In this document: positions 16,077 to 24,271 of the stretch, one piece after another
How positions within the stretch are numbered: the stretch's first letter is position 1
Layout: the number at the start of each line of letters is the position of its first letter
NCBI RefSeq assembly: GCF_002284575.1
Contig: NZ_NPKJ01000069.1
Location: 1-34,208, forward strand
Direction: 5' to 3'
From: Mesorhizobium temperatum
GTDB lineage: Bacteria > Pseudomonadota > Alphaproteobacteria > Rhizobiales > Rhizobiaceae
DNA length: 34,208 bases
The notes under the pieces: generated by a model
Seen by the model: only the letters and a program-made list of their open reading frames with translations
What the model was told of the DNA's origin: nothing
Database searches by the model: none
Translations under genes and position numbers: made by a program

Positions 16077-16899
16077 GATGACCTTCGAATCCTTCATGCC
16101 GGCAAGGTGCTGGATGGCGCCGGAGATGCCGACAGCAATGTAGAGATCGGGCGCCACCACCTTGCCGGTCTGGCCGACCTGCCAGTCGTTCGGCGCATAG
16201 CGGCGTCGACCACGGCGCGGAAGCGCCGACGGCGGCACCGAGCTTGTCAGCGACGGGCAGGATGACTTCCTGGAATTTCTCCGAGGAGCCCGGCGCGCGT
16301 CCACTGGAGATGATGATCTTGGCCGAGTTCAACTCCGGGCGGTCAGTTTCAGAAAACTTGTTTTCGATGAAAATGGAGAGACCCGGGTGGGCTGCCGCCG
16401 AGATATTCTCGACGGCAGCCGCATTGCCTTGGGAGGCGCTTGGAAACGAAGCGGTGCGCACGGTGATCACCTTCTTGGCGTCGCTCGACTGCACCGTCTG
16501 GATGGCGTTGCCGGCATAGATCGGCCGCTTGAAGGTGTCGGGCGAGATGACTTCGATGATCTCGGAGACCTGCGCGACATCAAGCAGTGCGGCCACGCGG
16601 GGCGCGATATTCTTGCCCGACGAGGTCGCCGGCGCAATGATCGTGTCATAGGCGCCGGCTATGCTGACGACTAACGCCGCCAGAGGTTCGGCAAGGCGTT
16701 CGGTGAGTTCGTCGGCTTCGGCGAGCAGCACCTTGCTGACGTCCTTGAGCATGGCGACGGCATCGGCAGCGGCCTTGGCGCCCTTGCCGGCGACCAGCGC
16801 ATGCACGTCCGAACCGATCTGCAGCGCTGCCGAAAGCGCCTTGGCGGTCTGGTCGGAAAGCGTCGCGTTGTCGTGTTCGGCAATCAGAAGAATAGCCAT
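16077..16899 (-). pseudogene. etfA relic (electron transfer flavoprotein alpha subunit)
   Basis: From ATG 16899 (GGAG in front) the frame gives a typical ETF alpha start (MAILLIAEHDN, GSDVHALVAG) and continues through the central SGRAPGSSEKFQ. Near 16220 and 16203 single bases appear to be lost. The FAD-binding part then resumes in another frame (YAPNDWQVGQTGKVVAPDLY, GISGAIQHLAGMKDSKVI) and ends abruptly at about 16077. The usual AINKDEDAPIF segment and the last ~50 residues are replaced by unrelated sequence. ETF alpha pairs with ETF beta to carry electrons from dehydrogenases to the quinone pool. No beta-subunit gene is in the window, and this copy should be non-functional. Confidence 0.85.
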
Positions 16900-16998
16900 G
16901 CTCTTGTCTCCGTTCTGATCGCTTACAGCACGCCGGCTGTTCTCCCGTTGAGATACGGCCACTCATGGGTCGCGAAGCGAAGTCAGCCTGCAAAGGAC

Positions 16999-18339
16999 CT
17001 ATTCGCGTCCCGCGCGCCATTCTCTGTATGCGAGGTTCAATCGTGCACCCACGTCGGTAAACGGCTGCGGCGGCAATGCCTGGGGCTTCTCGAATGAGCG
17101 GAATATTTCGCCGAGCTGGGACCGATGCCCCACCACGAGCTCCGCCGTTGCGATGCCCGCGGCAGTGGCCTTGGTCGCCCCTATGCCGTTGCACGCGCAT
17201 GCGGCGAAGATGCGGTCTTCCACTTGGCCAAACAGTGGCACCGAATTCCACGTAAGCGCCATTGCGCCCGCCCAACGATACTGCATCTTCAAGTGACGAT
17301 GATCGGGAAAGCGGTCCGCGAACTTGCGGTCATGGAGGTCGCTCGCACTCTGGATCGAGCCGGCGCCAACTTCGATTTTTGGGTTGTAGGTATAGCGCGA
17401 GCGTATGAGGATTCGGTCGCCATCGGCACCGTTGATACGTCGCACAGTCGTGCCCATCGGCGCGGCCGGTGTCGCTCCCCATTTCCGCGATCCGGCAAGC
17501 GTAGAGGGATCGAACGGTTCGGTCATCGAGGCGTAGGTGAAGACGTGGAGAAGTTCACCGCTTCCGAACCCGAAGCTCTCCGCGTGGCCGTTTGTCGCCA
17601 GGATCACCCGCCCTGCCCTGACCTCCCCCTTTGGTGTCTTCACCGTGCAGCCGCTTGACGAGGTTTCTATGGACAGGGCGGGCGTCCGCTCAAACAGCCT
17701 GACGGGCTCCTGAAACAAATCCGCAATGGCCCTCACCAGCGCTGTAGGCTGCACCATGACCGCACCGGGAGTGAAGAGCCCGGACTTGAAGGATCGCGTG
17801 CCCGTGACTTCCTCGATCTCCTCGGCACCGAGAAGCTGGTGCGGTTCGCCCAATGAATTGAGCTTGGACGAGTACGTCGCAAGATGCTCCGTGCCGGCAT
17901 CGGTCATGGCCACGCTGTATTTGCCACTACGATCGAACACGTCCTTGTCCCAGCCATTTTCTTCCGCCAGTCGGGCGTAATGTTGAATGGCCGTCCGTGC
18001 TACCACTATCTCGTTGTGGCTTTTGGAAACAGCGTCCACCCCGAAATTGCCCGACGAAATGTCGTGGGGCAAATCAATGATGAACCCGGAGTTCCGGCCA
18101 CTGGCCCCGTTTCCGACCACGTCGGCATCGATGACGGCGACGGAAAGCCTTGGATCGAGATCGGCCAGTTGCATAGCGGCGGCCAACCCGGCGAAGCCCG
18201 CGCCGATGATGACGACATCGACAGTGATGGCCCGATCCAGCTCGGGCGTTGGCGTCCTCGGAGGAAGCAATGCCGCCCAGCCGGACTCCACGCCATGGGC
18301 GGGAAGGCGACGCGCACGAAAGGTCTTGCTGGTCATCAT
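16999..18339 (-). CDS. DAO-family FAD-dependent oxidoreductase
   Basis: The 446-residue protein has an N-terminal dinucleotide-binding motif (DVVIIGAGFAGLAAAMQLAD, glycines at 46-51) and the GNGASGRNSGFI loop typical of the glycine-oxidase/PuuB-type branch of the D-amino-acid oxidase family. A C-terminal FAD segment (FAACACNGIGATKATAAG) follows. It should oxidise a secondary or primary amine to an imine or aldehyde, in the cytoplasm or at the membrane. Its ATG at 18339 overlaps the stop of the DHDPS-family gene, so they are co-translated. With the aldehyde dehydrogenase upstream it forms a three-step catabolic set. Gamma-glutamylputrescine-like and hydroxyproline-like substrates are both conceivable. 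Confidence 0.9.
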   Translation of the reverse strand: MMTSKTFRARRLPAHGVESGWAALLPPRTPTPELDRAITVDVVIIGAGFAGLAAAMQLADLDPRLSVAVIDADVVGNGASGRNSGFIIDLPHDISSGNFGVDAVSKSHNEIVVARTAIQHYARLAEENGWDKDVFDRSGKYSVAMTDAGTEHLATYSSKLNSLGEPHQLLGAEEIEEVTGTRSFKSGLFTPGAVMVQPTALVRAIADLFQEPVRLFERTPALSIETSSSGCTVKTPKGEVRAGRVILATNGHAESFGFGSGELLHVFTYASMTEPFDPSTLAGSRKWGATPAAPMGTTVRRINGADGDRILIRSRYTYNPKIEVGAGSIQSASDLHDRKFADRFPDHRHLKMQYRWAGAMALTWNSVPLFGQVEDRIFAACACNGIGATKATAAGIATAELVVGHRSQLGEIFRSFEKPQALPPQPFTDVGARLNLAYREWRAGRE

Positions 18340-19223
18340 ACCGCTTCTTGTTCGACCAGTGCGCCGAGCGCCGTTCGAAGCGCAGCGATGCGGTCGGGCG
18401 TAAGGGGACGGAACGGCTTTCTCGCGTTGCCGCAGCCATATCCAGTGAGTTCGGCGGCCGCATACACGCTTGGGACATAGTCGCCGTCCCAAAGAAGGGA
18501 CATAATTGGCTCCAGTAACTGCCAGAGCGACTGCACGTCGTCCCATCTCTTTTCCCGAGCGGCCTTGACGATCGCCACGCAGGTGCGTGGCGCAATGTTC
18601 GCGCCGCCCCAGATCAGACCGGAGCAACCCGCGAACAGGGAGAACGGGACGAGCGGATCGGCCCCGTTGATGACGTCCAAGCCGGTGCCGATCAGCCTGA
18701 CCTGCGCAATTAAGTCTCCACTGCTGTCCTTGACGGCGCGGAATTCGGGCAGTTCGGAAAGTTTGCGGAGCAGGTCCGGGGTTATGCGTACACCGACCGC
18801 CTGGGGCACATTGTAGCCGATGATGGGCAATCCGACCTTGGCGACTTCGGCGTAGAAGTCGAAGACGCTGTTGTCGTCCGACGGACCTTCGAAGAAGGGC
18901 GGAAGGATCATCACACCATCCGCACCGGAATCCTTCGCAAACCGCGTCCTCTCGACGACGTCGGTCGTGAGCAATGCCGAGGCCTGGGCGATCACCTTGG
19001 CCCGTCCGGCGACGATGCGCGCGCCACGTTCGATAAGGGACCTCGATTCATCCGGCGACAGATAAACATGCATGCCCGTGCCGGAGCTGAACACGATACC
19101 GTCGACGCCGGCAGCCAGATACCGCTCGATGAGTTCCTGGAAGCGATCGAAATCGATACGCCCGTTCGAGTCGAACGGAGCCGTGATCGCAAGATTGAGA
19201 CCGGAGAAAGCAAATGATGACAT
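18336..19223 (-). CDS. Dihydrodipicolinate synthase/N-acetylneuraminate lyase family enzyme
   Basis: The 295-residue TIM-barrel enzyme belongs to the class I aldolase DHDPS/NAL family. The Schiff-base lysine is K165 in FRAVKDSSGD and the catalytic tyrosine is Y137 in GYNVP. The usual GTTGE motif is replaced by SSGTGMH (46-52), which argues against true lysine biosynthesis and for a catabolic aldolase or deaminase. It lies between aldehyde dehydrogenase and FAD oxidoreductase genes, with only a 1-base gap to the former and an overlap with the latter. In rhizobial hydroxyproline degradation a member of this family deaminates the pyrroline intermediate. That parallel is suggestive only. Confidence 0.88.
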   Translation of the reverse strand: MSSFAFSGLNLAITAPFDSNGRIDFDRFQELIERYLAAGVDGIVFSSGTGMHVYLSPDESRSLIERGARIVAGRAKVIAQASALLTTDVVERTRFAKDSGADGVMILPPFFEGPSDDNSVFDFYAEVAKVGLPIIGYNVPQAVGVRITPDLLRKLSELPEFRAVKDSSGDLIAQVRLIGTGLDVINGADPLVPFSLFAGCSGLIWGGANIAPRTCVAIVKAAREKRWDDVQSLWQLLEPIMSLLWDGDYVPSVYAAAELTGYGCGNARKPFRPLTPDRIAALRTALGALVEQEAV

Positions 19224-19224
19224 T

Positions 19225-20712
19225 TCAGAAACCCTCGTTTGAGCTGCTCAGGTCGATCCAAAGCGTTTTAGTCTGGCAATATTGATCATGCGCGTGGAAA
19301 GCCTTGTCCCGGCCGCCGAAGCCCGATTGCTTGTAACCGCCAAACGGCGTGGCGGCGTCCCCCTCCCCGTAGCAGTTCACAGTGACGGTCCCCGCCCGGA
19401 TCGCCCGTGCGGCCCGAAGCGCCCGTGTGCCGTCGGCGGTGAAAACGGAGGCCGCAAGGCCATATTCGGTCTCGTTGGCCAGCGAGACCGCTTCCGCGAG
19501 GGAGTTCACCCCAATGACAGAAACAATCGGCCCGAAAATCTCCTCCCGCACGTGCTTGCTGTCGTGATGGTCGAATTCGATGATCGTGGGCTCGATCGTG
19601 GTCCCGTTGAAGACCTTTCCGCCTGCCACCACCTTGCCATCACCTCCCAGATAGGCGCTAACCTTCTCGAAATGCGTGGCAGAGATCAGCGGACCGATGC
19701 GGGTCTCTGGATCAAGCGGGTCGCCCACGGTCCAGGTTTTAGCCACTTCCGTCAGCTTTTCGAGGAGGCGGTCCTTCACCTCCTTGTGGACGAAAACTCG
19801 CGAGATGGCCGAGCAGTTCTGCCCCATGTTCCAGAACGCGCCGTTGCCAATGTGGGAGGCCACGGCGTCAAGATCGGGAACATCGTCCATCACGATGCAA
19901 GGGTTCTTGCCACCCATTTCAAGAACCACTTCCTTCAAATTGCTTTCCGAGGAGTACTTCAGGAAGCGGCGGCCGGTGTCGGTGGAGCCCGTGAACGAAA
20001 CTGCGTCGACGTCGGGATGGCGGCCGATCGGCTCGCCAACCTCGGGACCGTCACCGGTCAGCACATTGAATACGCCAGCTGGCAGCCCGGCATCGAGGGC
20101 GAGCTCTGCGACCCGCAATGTGGTGAGCGAAGTCTCTTCAGCGGGCTTGACGACGATCGTGCACCCCGCGGCAAGAGCAGGGCCAATCTTCCACGCGAGC
20201 ATGAGAAGAGGGAAGTTCCACGGAAGGACGAGGCCGACGACGCCGATCGGCTCGCGCACGATGAGGCCGAGAGAAGCGTCGTTCGCAGGTGAAACCTGAT
20301 CGTATATCTTGTCGACGGCTTCGGCATGCCACTTGAGGCTGTTGATAGCCTCGGGCACGTCAATGTTGATGCAGTCGCTGATGGTTTTGCCGCTGTCCAA
20401 GCTCTCCATCAGCGCCAGCTCGAGTGCGTTTTCCTCGATGACGGACGCCAGCTTGAGAAGCACCTTTTTCCTATTCGCCGGGGCAAGCTTCGACCACCGG
20501 CCGTCCTCAAACGCCAGCCGGGCAGCCGCGACGGCCCGGTCGACATCGGCTGCCGAAGCCGCCGGAAGCTCCGCCAAAACCTCGCCCGTCGCCGGATTGA
20601 GGGTTGCAAAGGTTTTGCCCGACAGGGCTGCCACCTGGACCCCGTCCACGATCATCTTGCTGGGCAGTTTGAGCGCAGTCGCCTGCGTCTTGTAGTCGAC
20701 TTTATTGAGCAT
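19225..20712 (-). CDS. NAD(P)-dependent aldehyde dehydrogenase (PuuC/BetB-like)
   Basis: The 495-residue aldehyde dehydrogenase has a complete active site: N166 in LPWNFPLL, E265 in LEMGGKNP and C300 in GQNCSAISR. The cofactor region (VVKPAEETSL, FTGSTDTGRR) and the C-terminal PFGGYKQSGFGGRD motif are also present. It would oxidise an aldehyde to the acid, most resembling gamma-aminobutyraldehyde or gamma-glutamyl-aminobutyraldehyde dehydrogenases by eye. It starts at ATG 20712, 36 bases after the GntR gene, and is followed immediately by the DHDPS-family gene. It is therefore the second gene of the GntR operon. The physiological substrate is not known. Confidence 0.93.
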   Translation of the reverse strand: MLNKVDYKTQATALKLPSKMIVDGVQVAALSGKTFATLNPATGEVLAELPAASAADVDRAVAAARLAFEDGRWSKLAPANRKKVLLKLASVIEENALELALMESLDSGKTISDCINIDVPEAINSLKWHAEAVDKIYDQVSPANDASLGLIVREPIGVVGLVLPWNFPLLMLAWKIGPALAAGCTIVVKPAEETSLTTLRVAELALDAGLPAGVFNVLTGDGPEVGEPIGRHPDVDAVSFTGSTDTGRRFLKYSSESNLKEVVLEMGGKNPCIVMDDVPDLDAVASHIGNGAFWNMGQNCSAISRVFVHKEVKDRLLEKLTEVAKTWTVGDPLDPETRIGPLISATHFEKVSAYLGGDGKVVAGGKVFNGTTIEPTIIEFDHHDSKHVREEIFGPIVSVIGVNSLAEAVSLANETEYGLAASVFTADGTRALRAARAIRAGTVTVNCYGEGDAATPFGGYKQSGFGGRDKAFHAHDQYCQTKTLWIDLSSSNEGF

Positions 20713-20748
20713 TTCTGTTCTCCCTCGTGTCCTACTGACACCGACTGA

Positions 20749-21453
20749 TTATCCTTCGAGTTCGCCTTGCATGCCGCTGGGCACGGCGTAGAGCGCCACA
20801 TCGCTTCGGAAGACTTCGAGATGGGCGCGCACCACGTCGCCCGCCCGCTCTGCATCATGGGCTTCGATGGCCTCGATCATCTGATCGTGTTGCCGAGCAG
20901 CGGTTTCCTGGCCCTTCTGGATCCGCCGATCGCCGTTTTGGCGGTAAAAGATCTTCCCGATCCGGGCGTGGTCAATGAGAAGCTTCTTGAGACTGGGAAG
21001 GAGATACTGGTTGCGCGCCATCTTCCCGATGTTCAGATGGAACTGGTGATTGAAGATCACCCTGTTCTCGACGTGGCCGTCGGCAATGGCCTGCCGGAAC
21101 TTCTGCTGAGTCTGCTTGAGGACTTCGAGGTCCCGAGCGTTATGGTTGAGAGCCGCAAGCTTCGTCGTTCCGACGTAGATCATCGGAGCGACGATCAGGA
21201 AATCCCTAAGCGTCTGATAGGACATGATGGACACGCGCGCAGCGCGATTGGCTTCAAGGTCGACATAGCCCTCGCCCGCCATCTGTCTCATGAGTTCGCG
21301 GACCGGCGGGCGGGACAGGCCGAATTCCTCACTGAGAGCGACTTCGTCGAGAACCGCCCCCGGCTCGAGCTGCATTGTCAAGATACGATGCACCAGTGTT
21401 TCAGCAAGAATGCCCTTTCGGTCCGTCGAGGCAGCGGGATCATTCAGGATCAT
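20749..21453 (-). CDS. GntR-family regulator, FCD/VanR-like
   Basis: The 234-residue regulator has an N-terminal winged helix (LVHRILTMQLEPGAVLDEVA, then LSEEFGLSRPPVRELMRQMA, residues 15-65) and an all-helical FCD ligand-binding domain. It is the first gene of the minus-strand operon with aldehyde dehydrogenase, DHDPS-family and FAD oxidoreductase genes, so it probably represses its own operon until the catabolic substrate or an intermediate binds. A palindrome TTGTAGACAA lies 31 bases upstream of its ATG at 21484-21493, fitting the GT..AC pattern of this family's operators. The same 17-bp stretch recurs at 22821-22837. Confidence 0.9.
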   Translation of the reverse strand: MILNDPAASTDRKGILAETLVHRILTMQLEPGAVLDEVALSEEFGLSRPPVRELMRQMAGEGYVDLEANRAARVSIMSYQTLRDFLIVAPMIYVGTTKLAALNHNARDLEVLKQTQQKFRQAIADGHVENRVIFNHQFHLNIGKMARNQYLLPSLKKLLIDHARIGKIFYRQNGDRRIQKGQETAARQHDQMIEAIEAHDAERAGDVVRAHLEVFRSDVALYAVPSGMQGELEG

Positions 21454-21476
21454 AGCGGCTCCTTAATTTCAAAGAA

Positions 21477-21493
21477 AGACATATTGTAGACAA
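21477..21493. promoter_or_regulatory. Predicted GntR operator, site 1
   Basis: AGACATATTGTAGACAA contains the perfect palindrome TTGTAGACAA and lies between the divergent GntR and GlxA-type regulator genes. An identical 17-bp copy is at 22821-22837. The GT-NN-AC core agrees with FadR/VanR-type GntR operators, and location upstream of the GntR gene supports autoregulation. Confidence 0.6.
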
Positions 21494-21594
21494 ACAGCAT
21501 GAGTCAAGATAGATAAACGAAATTGCCACCCTGCGGCGACTAGTCTAAGGGGACGGCAGCTCGCAGGGTGTTCCAACGGGTGGAGGCAAGAACG

Positions 21595-22656
21595 GTGTTT
21601 CATTCATCACCACGGCGCAGACAGGCAAGATCCGTTCGGCTCAAGGTCGGGTTCATCCTGGCCCGCTCCTTCACGTTGACCGCCTTCGCCATGTTTATCG
21701 ACACGCTTAGACTTGCCAGCGATGAATCCGACAGGTCAGGTCGGATCAACGCGGACTGGGAGGTGCTGTCGAACACCCGGCATCTCGTCACGTCGAGCTG
21801 CGGCGTCCAGGTCTCGCCGACGTCGTTATTCCTCGACCCAATGGAGTTTGACTACATTGTCGTCGTTGGGGGACGATTGACCGACGGTCAGGCGGTCGAC
21901 AACGAAACCCTGAGGTACCTTCGGGATGCTGCGTCCAAAGGAGCGCGATTGATCGGAATCTGCACCGGAACGTTCATTTTGGCTGAGGCAGGTCTTATGG
22001 CCGCGCACGAGACCTGCGTCAGCTGGCTTCACTACGTCGGCTTCCGGGAGCGATTTCCTGATTTACAGGTTCGGGCGGACAGAATCTATAACTTGGATGC
22101 CACGCGGGGATCATGCGCGGGCGGCAGCAGCACTGCCGATCTGGCGGCAGAATTGGTGCGACGGCACATTGGAAACGCGGCCGAGCGGAACGCGCTCGAA
22201 GTGCTGCAGATCGACAAAGTTCGGAACGCAGAGTGGGTGCAACCGCGTCGGCCGTTGACGATAGAGACGCACGACCCGAGGCTCCGCGCTGCGCTGATCC
22301 TGATGGAGCAGAACATCGAGAACACACTGTCGGTTTCCAGGCTGGCCGCAGCATTGGGCATTTCCCGGCGACAACTCGAACGCCTGTTTTTCAAGGAGGT
22401 GAACAGCTCTCCTGGGTTTGTCTACCGCCGGGTGCGGCTGGAGCGCGCAAAGCAACTTCTCAGGAAAAGCGACACCCCTTTGATAGAGGTTGCTATTGGG
22501 TCCGGTTTCGAGAACGCCTCTCACTTTGCAAGGGTCTTCCGAAGGGCTTACGGTCAATCACCCTCTGTCTGGAGGCGTTCGGAGTTGACTTCGCCAAGTG
22601 TCGAACGTGGAGCTTTGCAGGATACGTACTCACTGGGCGCCGACGCGGTTGAATAA
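21595..22656 (+). CDS. GlxA-family transcriptional regulator (DJ-1/PfpI domain plus AraC HTH)
   Basis: The 353-residue protein has an N-terminal class I glutamine amidotransferase-like (DJ-1/PfpI) domain, with FDYIVVVGG and the nucleophile-elbow cysteine kept in LIGICTGTFILAEAGL. A C-terminal AraC-type double HTH follows (LSVSRLAAALGISRRQLERL and GFENASHFARVFRRAYGQSP). Relatives include regulators of carnitine and glycine betaine breakdown. GTG 21595 was chosen because GGAGG stands eight bases upstream; a GTG at 21568 would add nine residues. It is divergent from the GntR operon and flanked on both sides by the 17-bp GntR-like site, so the two regulators probably act on the same pathway. Confidence 0.9.
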   Translation: MFHSSPRRRQARSVRLKVGFILARSFTLTAFAMFIDTLRLASDESDRSGRINADWEVLSNTRHLVTSSCGVQVSPTSLFLDPMEFDYIVVVGGRLTDGQAVDNETLRYLRDAASKGARLIGICTGTFILAEAGLMAAHETCVSWLHYVGFRERFPDLQVRADRIYNLDATRGSCAGGSSTADLAAELVRRHIGNAAERNALEVLQIDKVRNAEWVQPRRPLTIETHDPRLRAALILMEQNIENTLSVSRLAAALGISRRQLERLFFKEVNSSPGFVYRRVRLERAKQLLRKSDTPLIEVAIGSGFENASHFARVFRRAYGQSPSVWRRSELTSPSVERGALQDTYSLGADAVE

Positions 22657-23016
22657 CTCGGTGATGGACGGCCGTCTTCCCGTCCACGTCCGCGACGCAC
22701 ATTACGGCGATTACGCCTTGCGACGGGTGCCAGGGTGTTAGCATCGGGTCCTGACAACCCAGTTGTAACGGCCGAGATGAGGATTAGACTAGCAAGAGTC
22801 GCAGGGTCGCCCCCTCGAAGAGACATATTGTAGACAAGCTATTTTGATAGGCTATGGTGATGGGCGATGACGAATAGCCTGCCGCGCCGCTCACTTGCGC
22901 TTTGGCCCTGGTCGTTTACGAAGCCGATTTTTCCGAAGTACAGGGCGCGTTCGAACACATGCTTCGGGTGCGCACACGGGTTTTACTTCTTCTCAGGGCT
23001 GGAGTAATGGTAACTC
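22657..23016. other. Intergenic region with a GntR-like site, upstream of lysR
   Basis: No gene is seen in these 360 bases. The region holds the second copy of the GntR-like operator (22821-22837) and the promoter of the LysR gene. Confidence 0.5.
22821..22837. promoter_or_regulatory. Predicted GntR operator, site 2
   Basis: AGACATATTGTAGACAA is identical over 17 bases to 21477-21493. It lies 165 bases after the GlxA-type gene and 180 bases before the LysR gene, so it could extend GntR control to the LysR gene or mark an old duplication of the promoter. Confidence 0.55.
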
Positions 23017-24027
23017 ATGTCAAATTATCGACGGCTTCCGTTGAGTGCGCTGCGCGCATTTGAAGCTGCGGCACGGCATTTGAGTTTTACCAAGGCTGCC
23101 AATGAGCTTTCGGTCACTCAGGCGGCAGTGAGCCGCCATATCTTGACGCTGGAAGACCACCTCGACACCCAGCTTTTCAACCGCGGCAACCAGAAGGTGT
23201 CATTATCTCCCGCCGGCGAGGAGTTATTTGAAGCTGCGACCCTCAGCCTGGCGCATATTGCAGCGGCTTTTGACAGTGTGAAGAGAGGGCAGAAAGCCCG
23301 ACGGTTGACGGTCGGCATGCCGATGTCGTTCGCAACGCTGTTTATGAGCCATCGGATTGGAGATTTCGTTGCGAACAACCCAGAGGTCGACCTGCACTTG
23401 GTCTCCCTCGAACGCAGCCCGGCGCCGGCGACGGACGGTTTTGATGTGTCCGTGGTAATGGGGTATCTGGCGCGCCCGGGGTTCACAGCCACCGAGCTCT
23501 TCGGCGAGGAAGTCTTCCCGGTTTGCAGTAAATCATATCAGACACACTCCCCGCGTATTCTCACTCCGGAGGACCTGGTAAACGAGGTCCTCTTGGATAT
23601 GGACGATCAGCATTGGTCCGCCTACCCTTGGTCACCCTTCAATTGGGCCCACTGGCTTGGACAGTTCGGCGTTTCGTCCGACTTCAAACGCGCCATCACG
23701 TTCACTAGTTATCCAACGATGATCCAGTCAGTGATCAAGGGCTACGGCATCGGGCTGGGCTTCCGTCATTTGGTAAGCGATTACCTCAATGAAGGCACCT
23801 TGATAAGGCCTCTGAGTGAAAGCTATCTGACCGGCCGAAAACATCATTTGGTCATTCCGGATACCGCAATTGAGCGAGACGACGTCCAGATCTTCCGCAA
23901 TTGGCTGATCGCACAGGTCGCAGACCTTAATCCGGTCCCGCCAGCGTCGGCTGCGGAAAACATCAAGGCAGCACCAGTTGCACCCAGCGAGATATCAGCT
24001 GGCCATCCAGACCTGACATCCGTCTGA
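23017..24027 (+). CDS. LysR-family transcriptional regulator (GcvA-like)
   Basis: The 336-residue LysR regulator has an N-terminal winged helix (LSALRAFEAAARHLSFTKAA, then NELSVTQAAVSRHILTLE, residues 7-46) and a periplasmic-binding-like effector domain from about residue 93 (RRLTVGMPMSFATLF). The RRLPLSALRAFEAAARHLSF opening is characteristic of the GcvA branch. The C-terminal ~30 residues are alanine- and proline-rich. It lies 244 bases upstream of, and in the same direction as, the betaine-type ABC importer genes, which makes it a candidate regulator of that operon. Confidence 0.9.
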   Translation: MSNYRRLPLSALRAFEAAARHLSFTKAANELSVTQAAVSRHILTLEDHLDTQLFNRGNQKVSLSPAGEELFEAATLSLAHIAAAFDSVKRGQKARRLTVGMPMSFATLFMSHRIGDFVANNPEVDLHLVSLERSPAPATDGFDVSVVMGYLARPGFTATELFGEEVFPVCSKSYQTHSPRILTPEDLVNEVLLDMDDQHWSAYPWSPFNWAHWLGQFGVSSDFKRAITFTSYPTMIQSVIKGYGIGLGFRHLVSDYLNEGTLIRPLSESYLTGRKHHLVIPDTAIERDDVQIFRNWLIAQVADLNPVPPASAAENIKAAPVAPSEISAGHPDLTSV

Positions 24028-24193
24028 TAACATTTAGTCCTGCGGTACATGACTTTTTGTACGGTTGTTTTGCAGCCGCCCCGCCGCTAGCGTTTCTGGA
24101 CCAATCCGACGCGACAGCCTCTCAAGCCGTACTGAAGGCCCCGTCAGACGGAGAGTCTAATTCCGTAACCAGGTGATGTATGCGACGGCAGCT

Positions 24194-24252
24194 GACCTAT
24201 GACACACAGTCGGGCTCGCATCAGCGCTCCGTAGTTATCGCTCACATAGGTC
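24194..24252. promoter_or_regulatory. Inverted repeat in the presumed promoter of the ABC importer operon
   Basis: GACCTATG (24194-24201) and its exact complement CATAGGTC (24245-24252) are separated by 43 bases, directly upstream of the permease gene. The arrangement could be a two-site operator for a LysR or AraC-type regulator, but an 8-bp match at this distance may be chance. Confidence 0.3.
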
Positions 24253-24271
24253 CTGACTGAAAGGAAGTCTA

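Noticed and set aside
16646..17275. 209-codon minus-strand frame overlapping the start of the etfA relic
   Set aside because: Its composition is dominated by arginine, it overlaps etfA and the FAD oxidoreductase in another frame, and it has no family resemblance.
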